Shown here: piece by piece, positions 7,778 through 15,992 of the stretch | Layout of the letters: each line of letters starts with the position of its first letter | Position numbering within the stretch: the stretch's first letter is position 1 | From: G963692885 sp964657395 | GTDB lineage: Bacteria; Acidobacteriota; Terriglobia; Terriglobales; Acidobacteriaceae | Assembly: GCA_964657395.1 (NCBI GenBank) | Contig: CAZZUX010000002.1 | Span: 1-64,000, forward strand | Direction of reading: 5' to 3' | DNA length: 64,000 bases | Translations under genes and position numbers: made by a program | Notes under the pieces: generated by a model | The model's database searches: none | What the model was told of the DNA's origin: nothing | The model's input: only the letters and a program-made list of their open reading frames with translations

Positions 7778-9430
7778 ATGAAGCTGACGACCGGAACTTG
7801 GACTGCTTTGCTGTGCGTGGTGTCTGTCAGCATCAGCGCGCCCGGACAGGAGACGAAGCCGGATACTGTTTTGCTCAATGGCAAGATCTTTACCAGTGTC
7901 CCGTCGAAGCCCTACGTGGAGGCGCTCGCGATTCGCGGCGAACGCATCGTGGCAGTGGGCGATACGAAGACCATCCAGGCGATGGCGGGGCCGGGAACAA
8001 CGACGATTGACCTGCATGGCGCTACTGCGATCCCGGGGATCAATGATGCTCATCATCATTTTTCACTGGGGCCGCCCGAGGTGGACGTTGATCTGCAGGT
8101 GATGGATCCGGAATGGGCGCAGGTGAAGGAGGGCATTGCGGCGGCTGTTGCCAAAAACCCGCCGGGCAGCCTGATTTCCGTGTCCATCGGTGTCAAGGTA
8201 TTTTCAAACCCATCCATTGATCGCGATGTGCTTGACAGGATCGCCCCGCACAACCCGGTGGCCCTGGGTACGTTTACCGGTCACGGGATGATCCTGAACT
8301 CGGCTGGTCTGCGCTTCTACGGCGTTGCGGACACTCAGCCTGATCCGATGGGTGGCCGCTTTGAGCGCGATGCGAAAGGCCGGCTGACCGGCACGGTTCG
8401 CGAATATGCGCTCATGAACCTCGAACGTGCGGCTGCCGATCGCGTTCCTCATGATGCTGCCGTCATGCAGATCCGGCAACAGCTGGAGGAGGAGGCACGG
8501 TACGGTGTTACGTCCATCCAGGAACTCTCCGTGGCGATGGCGCCGTCTCGTGCCGTGACGCTGCTGGAAGCGGTGCCGTTGCAGATCCGCGTGCGCGTGG
8601 TGCGGATGCCGGGAACTACGCCCGCTGGCCGGGATGTTGATGAAGGTAGGGGGGTGCCTGATCATCCGGCGCGCCTGATCACAGTGAGCGGGTCGAAGTG
8701 GCTGGCGGATGGCGTCGGGATCGAAGGGACCTTTACTCCGCGGGGAGAGTGGAAAACGCCTGCGAAGCCGCCGTTTGACTCGCTGTTTACAGAGCTGCCG
8801 CTGGAGTTTCCGATAGAGCAATATCCCGCCATGCTGCAGGAATCGCTCAAGGACAACGACCAATTGCTGCTTCATGTGTCGGGCAATTTGTCGGTTAAGA
8901 CTGTGCTTGACGACGTGGATGCGGCCGGTGGAAAAGGTGTCTGGAATGGCCGCCGCCTGCGCTTCGAGCATGGCGACGGCATTTTTGCTGACCAGCTTGC
9001 ACGCATTCGGCAGGACGGCATTGTCGTGGTCCAGAACCCTGTCCACTTTGCGCCTATCGGGCCGCCGGGAGTTGTGCCGTTTGAGAAGGCACAGCCATTG
9101 AAGTCGATCCTGGATGCGGGGATACCGCTCGCGCTCGGTTCGGATGCGCCGACCAACCCTTACCTGGATATCCTCTTCGCTTCTCATCCGGGCAATCATC
9201 CTTCAGAGGCAATAACGCGGGAGCAGGCTGTGATTGCGTATACGCTGACATCGGCTTATGCGGAGTTTCAGGAGAAAGAGAAAGGTACGATCGAGGCCGG
9301 CAAGCTTGCGGATATCGCTGTATTGTCACAGGACATCTTCACGGTGCCGCCTCCTGAACTGCCGAAGACAGTCTCTGTGTTGACGATGGTTGGAGGCAGG
9401 GTGGTGTACAGGGCTTCAGGATCCAAGTGA
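7778..9430 (+). CDS. YtcJ-like metal-dependent amidohydrolase, exported
   Basis: The 550-residue protein starts at the ATG at 7778, giving a clean signal peptide (LLCVVSVSISAPGQ) and an AAGGAG ribosome site 12 bases upstream; an ATG-less extension to 7724 looks unlikely. The amidohydrolase fold is clear: the N-terminal beta-sandwich with LNGKIFT, the metal motif NDAHHHF, a DADVDL-like strand region, the Asp near LALGSDAPTNPYLD, and the C-terminal GTIEAGKLADIAVLSQD. Substrates of this family are mostly unknown. The location is periplasmic by signal peptide. It converges with the outer-membrane protein gene across a strong hairpin. Confidence 0.82.
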   Translation: MKLTTGTWTALLCVVSVSISAPGQETKPDTVLLNGKIFTSVPSKPYVEALAIRGERIVAVGDTKTIQAMAGPGTTTIDLHGATAIPGINDAHHHFSLGPPEVDVDLQVMDPEWAQVKEGIAAAVAKNPPGSLISVSIGVKVFSNPSIDRDVLDRIAPHNPVALGTFTGHGMILNSAGLRFYGVADTQPDPMGGRFERDAKGRLTGTVREYALMNLERAAADRVPHDAAVMQIRQQLEEEARYGVTSIQELSVAMAPSRAVTLLEAVPLQIRVRVVRMPGTTPAGRDVDEGRGVPDHPARLITVSGSKWLADGVGIEGTFTPRGEWKTPAKPPFDSLFTELPLEFPIEQYPAMLQESLKDNDQLLLHVSGNLSVKTVLDDVDAAGGKGVWNGRRLRFEHGDGIFADQLARIRQDGIVVVQNPVHFAPIGPPGVVPFEKAQPLKSILDAGIPLALGSDAPTNPYLDILFASHPGNHPSEAITREQAVIAYTLTSAYAEFQEKEKGTIEAGKLADIAVLSQDIFTVPPPELPKTVSVLTMVGGRVVYRASGSK

Positions 9431-9453
9431 CCAGGCGCCATTGTGAACAGAAA

Positions 9454-9479
9454 GGGGTCAGCTGATGAGAGCTGACCCC
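9454..9479 (-). terminator. Intrinsic terminator of the beta-barrel gene
   Basis: A perfect 10-bp stem, GGGGTCAGCT with AGCTGACCCC, encloses the loop GATGAG. Read on the minus strand it is followed by TTTCTGTT, so it should end transcription of the gene whose stop is at 9501. It may also act for the + strand gene ending at 9430. Confidence 0.8.
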
Positions 9480-9500
9480 GACTGTTAAGACGATTAATTG

Positions 9501-10313
9501 TTACCAGCGATAGCCGAAGGTGATGGGCAGGATCTGGGTGGATGAGCTGGGGCTGTCCAGCCACTCGTAGCGAACGTCCGCGAAGATGGCGCCGTGCTGT
9601 TCCGGATTGGGCTTCCACTCGAGACCGAGGCCTCCGTTTACGCCGCCCTGGTTACTCGAATAGTGATCCACTGTCTGGTTTGCGTAGTCGGGAATGTAAC
9701 CGTAAAAGTAATCGTAGTAGTAGCCTTCAAAGACTGGCGTGTTGAAGGAGGTCAGCAGCCGATAGAAGCCTCCGCCGACGGTGACATACCCGCCGAAGTG
9801 GCCGCTGGTCTTGAAGTTGTAACGCGGGTTCAAAGTGATTGACCAGGCATGGGTATTGCCCGTCAGGCCGTTCGTTGTGGCGGCGGGATTTGCGGCTGCG
9901 ATCTGATTCAGTACGGAGTTCTGGATGCCGAGATGATCAAATCGGTATTCGAGCAGAGCGGCCAAATGCTTGTTGAAGTTGTAGCCGCCGCCCACCAGGA
10001 AGCTATAGCCGGTGGAGTTGAGGCTGGTGGTGTTTCCCAAGGGTATGCCCGGGCCAACGCCTGCCTCGAATGCGATATGGCTGAATGTGGAGTCGCCGCC
10101 ACCGCGGTGCTGGTGATACCCGCCGCCACTCGGATACTGGTTCTGGTACTGGCTGCGATATTGCAGGTCCGCCGGCAGGTTGAAGGCTGAAGTCGTCTGG
10201 GCTGTATAGTCTGCGCTTGAGCTGGATTGCGCAAAGAGCGAAGGAGCAGCAATCAGTGCCGCGAAAGCCATGGTTGCCGTGCCGAGACGCTGGACAAAAG
10301 ATCGTGAAGACAT
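9501..10313 (-). CDS. Outer-membrane beta-barrel protein (OmpA-like N-domain fold)
   Basis: The 270-residue protein has a standard signal peptide (ending APSLFAQ, about residue 29), a Ser/Gln/Tyr-rich linker, then alternating strands starting IAFEAGVGPGIPLG and YSFLVGGGYNFNKHLAALLEYRF, and a C-terminal strand ending ILPITFGYRW. An aromatic C-terminal residue is typical of barrels handled by BamA. The barrel is small, about eight strands, as in OmpA/OmpW-type proteins; no peptidoglycan-binding domain follows. The role (structural or porin-like) is not determinable. It is a single-gene unit with its own terminator. Confidence 0.8.
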   Translation of the reverse strand: MSSRSFVQRLGTATMAFAALIAAPSLFAQSSSSADYTAQTTSAFNLPADLQYRSQYQNQYPSGGGYHQHRGGGDSTFSHIAFEAGVGPGIPLGNTTSLNSTGYSFLVGGGYNFNKHLAALLEYRFDHLGIQNSVLNQIAAANPAATTNGLTGNTHAWSITLNPRYNFKTSGHFGGYVTVGGGFYRLLTSFNTPVFEGYYYDYFYGYIPDYANQTVDHYSSNQGGVNGGLGLEWKPNPEQHGAIFADVRYEWLDSPSSSTQILPITFGYRW

Positions 10314-10520
10314 TCCTACCTCTGCAGAAAGAAATTTTTAGCGCGAAATTGCGCACGCTATCTCACTTACATAGACACAATTGTGATGACTTTGTTTCGT
10401 TTTTCAGATGCATGTCGACAACATGAGGCTTGTGTCCGGCCAAGTTGGTTTTGCCAGCGCCAAGTTAATATTCCCGACGGCCTTGGATAGGTGAGCAGGT
10501 AGATCTGTATTCCAGATGGA
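10314..10520. other. Upstream region of the beta-barrel gene
   Basis: This AT-richer stretch holds the presumed promoter and leader of the minus-strand gene that starts at 10313. I see no gene in it and no repeat. Confidence 0.35.
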
Positions 10521-10855
10521 TTACAGATCGAATGGGTGTTTCGCAAGGGACCACCAAGCGGCAAGCCAAACACTCGCGAGGACAAGCCACTGCCTTCTTG
10601 TCGTTGCTGCGATGATAGCCAGCGGCGTGCCGGCGAACGGACTCATGAAGAGCCCCCTAGAGGATCAGTGCACCCATCCAGGCCGGATAGGTAGCCAGAT
10701 GTCCCCGGGTGAGAGCCAGTAGAAGAAACGGAAGCCAGCAGAGGAGTTAGAGCCAGCCACAGGTACTTGCATGGGAACGCCATCTGCCCATGGGGAGTCT
10801 CCGTTCGTCGATAAGTGAGGCAATTATCTACGGACAATGCGACCAACGGGAGCAT
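10521..10855 (-). pseudogene. Possible decayed small membrane protein
   Basis: No single frame spans this stretch, yet three minus-strand frames in succession encode membrane-like segments: KYLWLALTPLL in the first (from about 10855), LPFLLLALTRGHLATYPAW in the second, and a 41-codon frame at 10521-10646 with TRRQWLVLASVWLAAWW and a proper TAA stop. The pattern is what two frameshifts and a stop would leave of a small integral membrane protein. The last frame could also be a real short protein on its own. Family unknown; the evidence is compositional only. Confidence 0.3.
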
Positions 10856-10893
10856 AAGCGCCAGATGGCGCCTATGCCCGTACGGCCAGTACC

Positions 10894-13800
10894 TCAGTGG
10901 ATGTCGAACTGCTCGGGATGGAGGGCGGGATCGCTCTTGACGATGATGGTGCGGCCGATCATCTCTTCGAGTTCACCCAGCCATTTGCCGTTGTTGGCTT
11001 TCAGGGTCTTGACGATTTCCGGATGGACCCTCAGGAGTACATCGCCGCGCTCGAAGTGCTTCTGCATCTTGCGCAGTTCGGTATAGATCTCGTTGCAGAC
11101 GGTGATGGGGCTTTTGACCATGCCGGTACCGGCGCAGATCTCGCATTGCGTGCTCAGCGTCCGCTCCAGTGACTGCTTCACGCGTTTTCGCGTGATGGCC
11201 ACCAGGCCAAAATCGTTAAACTGCAGGACTTTGGAAGGAGCGCGATCGGCCTTCAATGCTTCTTCGAGCGCCTGCATGACGCGGTTACGGTTCTTGCGCT
11301 CATCCATGTCGATGAAGTCGATGATGATGATGCCGCCAAGGTCCCGGAGCCGAATCTGCCGGACGATCTCGGGGATGGCGTCGAGGTTGGTTTTGACGAT
11401 GGTGTCTTCAAGCCGCGCTGTTTTGCCGACATACTTGCCGGTATTGATGTCGATGGCGACGAGGGCTTCGGTCTGGTTGATGACAATCGATCCACCGGAT
11501 TTGAGCCATACCTTCGACTTGAGGGCTTTGGAGATTTCTTCCTGGATGCCGAATTGTTCGAAGAGCGGCGTCTCCTTGGTGTAGAGCTTGACGCGACGTA
11601 CGAGCGTGGGTTCAAAGCGGTTCAGGAAGCGCACGATGCGTTCGTATTCCGTCTCGCTGTCGACCCAGATGGTTGAGAAGTTGTCGGAGACCTGGTCGCG
11701 CAGGATCCGCTCGACGAGGTTGAGGTCGTGGTAGATGAGGGCGGGTGATTTGCCGGTGTCGGAGCGCTGCTTGATCTCAGTCCACAGGCTGATGAGGAAG
11801 CGGAGGTCAGCGCGAAGCTCTTCCTCGCTGGCACCGTCTGCGGCCGTACGGACGATGAAGCCGCCGGGGGCAGTTCCCTTTTCGCTGCTCAGGATGCGCT
11901 TCAGGCGGAGACGCTCCTCATCGGAAGAGATCTTGCGCGAGACACCCACGTGGTTGACGGTCGGCATGAACACGAGGAAGCGGCCCGGGAGTGCAATGTG
12001 ACTGGTGATGCGCGCGCCCTTTTTGGCGATGGGCTCTTTGGCGATCTGCACCAGCACTTCCTGCCCCTGCTTGAGAAGATCGCTAATAACCGGGAGGTCG
12101 CTGGTCTGCGCGGAATGGCGATGTCCGCCTCCGCCGTTTCGCCCGCGCTGCCCGTTGTTGCGGCGGCCCCCTCGCTGATTGTTGCGGCCATCCCCGGTGC
12201 GGCCATCGCGACGGCCGTCATCGCGGCGCGGTGCCGGAGCAACCTGGGCTGTTTCGTGTACCTCGGCGCTGCTGCCGTTGAAGAAATCTTCTTCTGTGAA
12301 GCCGCCGGCACCTTCGGCGCGGGCATGGGCTTCATCCGCTTCACTCAATCCTTCGGGCGCTTCCAGGTCTTCTTCCTCGGATTCGTCGAACTCTTCCTCG
12401 TTCTCCTGATTTTCCGGCTCATGCAGGCGGCGCTGGATGTGCTCGTCACGCACCAGGTCGCCGAGTTGCGAGCCGACCATGGAACTGTCGACTGTCTCTT
12501 CTTCGATTTCTTCGAGGTCATGTTCGTCGGCTTGATGATGAAGGGGGGCGAAGTCGAATTCTTCTTCGTCGATGACTTCTTCTTCCAGCTCGCCCAGCCC
12601 GGGCGCAAAGGCATGCAGCGGCTCAGCGATGGTTCCAGGAGCGATGCCTGCAGCCTCGCTGGAAACGATCTCCGGCGGCAGCGTGCCGCTATGCTCCTGT
12701 TGCTGATCGAGATGCTCCTGCGCACTCTGCTCCTGCTGAAGCACTTCCGGCAGGGGCGCAGCGGGATCAAACCCCCCATGCTCATCCGGAGTGGTTGCAG
12801 CCAGGAGAGGGGCGCCAAGGGACTCGGCAACGTGCGAGGCATGCTCGGCTTCGGTCTCCAGGGGTGCGGAGATTTCCGGAGCTAAGCCGGCTTCAGAATG
12901 CACGGATGCAGATGGTTCAAATTGTGGTTCTTCGACTTCTGCTTCTTCGATAGTCGACACCAGGCGAAATTCGCTTGGGCCCGAATGGACACGGTAGGAA
13001 GCCGAAGCATTTTCCGGTTCGAACTCCGGCACTTCCGGACTCCCTGCCTCTTCTTCTTCCTGATTCAGCGGCACTGGCTGCGCTGCGACGTGCTCAGGGG
13101 CTGCGGCACTCTCCTGGAGCGGCGCGCTTTCCTGCTGAGCGCCGTCGTGCATGGGCGGCAGCGCCGGTGGTTCGCCGATGTCATGGAAGGGCGATCCTGT
13201 TTCGTCGTGGAACGGCGACGAGACGTCCTCGAAGGTCACACCTTCGGGCGTCTGCACGGCGTGGAGTATCTCGATCGGCGCTGGATGACTGGCGGATGCA
13301 TCTTCAGGCAAAGATGCTGCGGGTTCAGCTGCGGCCAGCGTACGATCCTCGAAATGCCCTGAGAACTGACCAGCATTCTGCGAAGGCGAAAACGAGGACT
13401 CGCTCATAGCGGGCTCTGCGAAAACAGGCTCGGCTATTCCGGCCTCGGTGCGTGAGGTGCCGGTCGAAGCTTCCGTTTCGGCGGGGACAGGTGCCGGCCG
13501 GTTCTTATAGCGGGAGAGCGATTCTCCCGGCAAAGCAGCGGACACGCCGTCCCAGCCTGGCAGAACTTCGACGATGGTGGATGGCCGCGATGTGACCGGC
13601 GGTACGGGTTTGGCTGCAGTCTTGGAGGGCGTGTGCGTGTCGGAGGCCGCCGTAGCTGCCGGGGCATGTCCGTATTTCGAAAGCGATTCGCCCGGAAGAA
13701 AGATCGGCTTGGCAGCGGAGCCGCTTGACTCGCGCGACTGCCGGCCATGCTCCCGCGTACTGGAGAAGGATGATGGCCGTGGGGTTTCGCCTTCAGCGGC

Positions 13801-14499
13801 AGCTGAGAACGGCATGCCGGCTACTGCTTCAAACGGTGCCTCGGGCTCATCGTGATAATCCTCAGCAAGCGCTGCCTGCTCGATGTCGAGAGCACCGTTA
13901 TTGGCCGGCACCTGTGGTGACGAAGCGGTGCCGCCGCCTTCCCGCTGACCTCCGCGGAAGCCGCGCCGCCGACCTCGTCGACCCCGCCACTTGCGCGTGC
14001 CCTGATCGAACTCATCCTGTCCGGACGGCGCTGTTTGACCGGCGGCTGGCTGACCTTGTGCCCGTGCTGGAGCGGCCTGTTCGCTTCGGCCTGCGACTAC
14101 GGCAGGGGCCGCAAACTCCTGATCCTGCCCGGTTGGCTCGATCTGAAGACGACCGCCTGCTTCGAGGCCGGAAGATTCGCGAGGTTCTCGCGGTGCGCGG
14201 TCGGGACGGCCCTCGCGGCGTCCACCCTGCCCTTCGCTTCGGGGCTTTTCAAACTCGGCTGTTTCTCCCTGCTCTTCCAGGAAGTCGGTGACGTAGAGGA
14301 ATGCGTCGCGTTCCAGTCCTACATCGACGAAGGCAGACTGCATGCCGGGCAGCACCCGGGTGACGCGTCCCTTGTAGATCGATCCGGCGAGCGTGTATTC
14401 ATTCTCCCGCTCGTAGTAGATCTCGGTTAACTGGTCGTCCTCAATAATTGCCAGCCGCGTTTCATGCGGCGTGCTGGAAATACAAAGTTCCTTTGCCAT
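10894..14499 (-). CDS. rng: Ribonuclease E/G with a very large disordered insertion
   Basis: The start is the ATG at 14499 (MAKELCISS), preceded by AAAGAGG; the protein has 1201 residues. Residues 1-76 are the first half of an RNase E/G S1 domain (NIYKGRV-like IYKGRVTRVLPGMQSAFVD). About 725 residues of acidic, Pro/Glu-rich and Arg/Gly-rich sequence then interrupt it. The S1 domain resumes near 803 (QGQEVLVQIAKEP) and the catalytic core follows, with D1017 (AIDINTGK) and D1061 (IDFIDMDE) matching E. coli D303/D346, and the zinc-link C1119/C1122 (CEICAGTG). It should process and decay RNA. The motif LPGESLS[KR]Y occurs twice in the insertion (268-276, 323-331). It lies downstream of rodA, as rng follows mre genes in many bacteria. 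Confidence 0.9.
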   Translation of the reverse strand: MAKELCISSTPHETRLAIIEDDQLTEIYYERENEYTLAGSIYKGRVTRVLPGMQSAFVDVGLERDAFLYVTDFLEEQGETAEFEKPRSEGQGGRREGRPDRAPREPRESSGLEAGGRLQIEPTGQDQEFAAPAVVAGRSEQAAPARAQGQPAAGQTAPSGQDEFDQGTRKWRGRRGRRRGFRGGQREGGGTASSPQVPANNGALDIEQAALAEDYHDEPEAPFEAVAGMPFSAAAEGETPRPSSFSSTREHGRQSRESSGSAAKPIFLPGESLSKYGHAPAATAASDTHTPSKTAAKPVPPVTSRPSTIVEVLPGWDGVSAALPGESLSRYKNRPAPVPAETEASTGTSRTEAGIAEPVFAEPAMSESSFSPSQNAGQFSGHFEDRTLAAAEPAASLPEDASASHPAPIEILHAVQTPEGVTFEDVSSPFHDETGSPFHDIGEPPALPPMHDGAQQESAPLQESAAAPEHVAAQPVPLNQEEEEAGSPEVPEFEPENASASYRVHSGPSEFRLVSTIEEAEVEEPQFEPSASVHSEAGLAPEISAPLETEAEHASHVAESLGAPLLAATTPDEHGGFDPAAPLPEVLQQEQSAQEHLDQQQEHSGTLPPEIVSSEAAGIAPGTIAEPLHAFAPGLGELEEEVIDEEEFDFAPLHHQADEHDLEEIEEETVDSSMVGSQLGDLVRDEHIQRRLHEPENQENEEEFDESEEEDLEAPEGLSEADEAHARAEGAGGFTEEDFFNGSSAEVHETAQVAPAPRRDDGRRDGRTGDGRNNQRGGRRNNGQRGRNGGGGHRHSAQTSDLPVISDLLKQGQEVLVQIAKEPIAKKGARITSHIALPGRFLVFMPTVNHVGVSRKISSDEERLRLKRILSSEKGTAPGGFIVRTAADGASEEELRADLRFLISLWTEIKQRSDTGKSPALIYHDLNLVERILRDQVSDNFSTIWVDSETEYERIVRFLNRFEPTLVRRVKLYTKETPLFEQFGIQEEISKALKSKVWLKSGGSIVINQTEALVAIDINTGKYVGKTARLEDTIVKTNLDAIPEIVRQIRLRDLGGIIIIDFIDMDERKNRNRVMQALEEALKADRAPSKVLQFNDFGLVAITRKRVKQSLERTLSTQCEICAGTGMVKSPITVCNEIYTELRKMQKHFERGDVLLRVHPEIVKTLKANNGKWLGELEEMIGRTIIVKSDPALHPEQFDIH

Positions 14500-14900
14500 A
14501 CTGCCTCTTTCTTTGGTGCGAGGCAGATCAGAACAGGAACCTCCCTGTTCCCGGGGTACCGGAAAGGTCGAGCTCCGAGTCGAGCGTAGTTCCCTGATTG
14601 TTTCCTGAAGCTGCTTCCATGCATACACGCCGGCCTATTGGTGCCGGCGTGGTCCGCCGGACGGATGTCTGTGGGAAGAAGTTGGTATGGAAAGTCGGGC
14701 TGGCCAAACTGCGGAGTGGTAAAAGGCACGTCGAGGTTGTGACCACTTCAGCCGATACGTCTGGCGGGGTCGTTACCATCCTCGATGCACTCATTCTCGA
14801 TCCTGCCCGGCCCGGTGATCTACCTGGCCGGTAAGCGTAATCTCACAAAATTTGTGTCCGGAGGCTGCGAAAGTGGCCGCCTGCGAACGTTCCCTGGAAG
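14500..14900. other. Long gap between rodA and the RNase E/G gene
   Basis: This 400-base stretch holds no convincing gene on either strand. Apart from the hairpin at 14626-14651 I see no repeat. Its length suggests that the RNase gene has its own promoter and a long untranslated leader rather than being strictly part of the mre/mrd operon. Confidence 0.4.
14626..14651 (-). promoter_or_regulatory. Hairpin in the presumed leader of the RNase E/G gene
   Basis: A perfect 9-bp inverted repeat (CACGCCGGC with GCCGGCGTG, 8-base loop) lies about 130 bases upstream of the RNase start codon. There is no U-run after it on either strand, so it is not a typical terminator of rodA. RNase E of E. coli controls its own mRNA through leader hairpins, and a similar role here is speculation. 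Confidence 0.35.
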
Positions 14901-15992
14901 CTAATTAACGAACCGGTTCATGCGGACGTTCATCACCATTCCCAGGGCTAGAAAGGTGAAGAGAACTGAAGAACCCCCATAACTCATTAAGGGTAAAGGG
15001 ATTCCTGTGACCGGCATCAGTCCGACGACCATTCCCACGTTGACCGCTATCTGGAAGATGAGGACTGCGACGACTCCCATCACCAGCAGCGTGCCGGAGA
15101 GATCGGCGGCTGTTTGAGCGTTTTGAATCAAACGCATCAATATGAGGAAGTATAGCAGTAGAACAAAGACGGCGCCGAGGAAGCCGTGCTCCTCGCAGAA
15201 TGCGGCAAAGATGAAGTCCGTATAGGGAATGGGCAGGAAATCGCCCTGGGTCTGGGTCCCCTTGGTGGCACCTCGGCCAAAGACGCCGCCGTCGCCGACG
15301 GCGATGAGGGATTGCTGAATCTGGTACCCGGACCCTTTCGGATCATTTTCGGGGTGCTTGAAGCTGGTGAGGCGAGCTTTCTGGTAGGGCTTGAGGCCCT
15401 TCTGCCAGATCGGCACGATGGCCAGGAGGCCGATGAAACAGATGATCAGGGCGTGTTTCCACTTAATTCCGCCGAGGAACAATCCGCAGAGCAGGACTGG
15501 CATGTAGGTGAGGGAGGTACCGAGGTCCGGCTGCTTGAGTACCATGGCCATCGGAACGCCGACCAGGGCAAAGGCTTTCAGGATGTCTTTCCAGGTGAGG
15601 TCTTTGGCGCCGAGATTCGCGAAGTAGCGGGCTACAGCGATGATCAGGATCAGCTTGACCCATTCGGACGGCTGGACGTGAATGCCGCCGATACCGATCC
15701 AGCGCCGGGCGCCGAGGACCTTTTTGCCGACGACCAGAACGGCTGCGAGCGACACCAGGCAGAAGCCATAGACGTAGTAGATGATGTCGATCAGGCGGTG
15801 GTAGTCGATGAAGGAAAGGGCGAGCATGGCACCGGTGCCGCCGATGAGCCAGAAGATCTGCTTGGTCTGAAAACCGACGAACTTGGTGTGCATGGTGGCC
15901 GAATAGATCTCGAGCACACTGATCACGGAAAGCAGGAAGACCATACCGAGCAGGGGCCAGTCAAAATCACGGAGCCGAAGAAAACGCTGCAT
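14901..15992 (-). CDS. rodA: RodA, peptidoglycan glycosyltransferase of cell elongation
   Basis: The 363-residue polytopic protein belongs to the SEDS family. It has about ten membrane segments, the conserved WIGIGGIHVQPSEWVKL stretch, the KQPDLGTSLTYMP motif containing the Asp needed for polymerisation, and the C-terminal GLMPVTGIPLPLMSYGGSS signature. It polymerises lipid II together with PBP2, its partner encoded immediately upstream; the rodA ATG directly abuts the mrdA stop, so the two are surely co-transcribed and probably translationally coupled. Confidence 0.95.
   Translation of the reverse strand: MQRFLRLRDFDWPLLGMVFLLSVISVLEIYSATMHTKFVGFQTKQIFWLIGGTGAMLALSFIDYHRLIDIIYYVYGFCLVSLAAVLVVGKKVLGARRWIGIGGIHVQPSEWVKLILIIAVARYFANLGAKDLTWKDILKAFALVGVPMAMVLKQPDLGTSLTYMPVLLCGLFLGGIKWKHALIICFIGLLAIVPIWQKGLKPYQKARLTSFKHPENDPKGSGYQIQQSLIAVGDGGVFGRGATKGTQTQGDFLPIPYTDFIFAAFCEEHGFLGAVFVLLLYFLILMRLIQNAQTAADLSGTLLVMGVVAVLIFQIAVNVGMVVGLMPVTGIPLPLMSYGGSSVLFTFLALGMVMNVRMNRFVN

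Noticed and set aside
11950..12885. Hydrophobic plus-strand frame of 311 codons
   Set aside because: The Phe/Leu-rich translation is the antisense of Glu/Lys-rich codons in the RNase E/G insertion, not a membrane protein.
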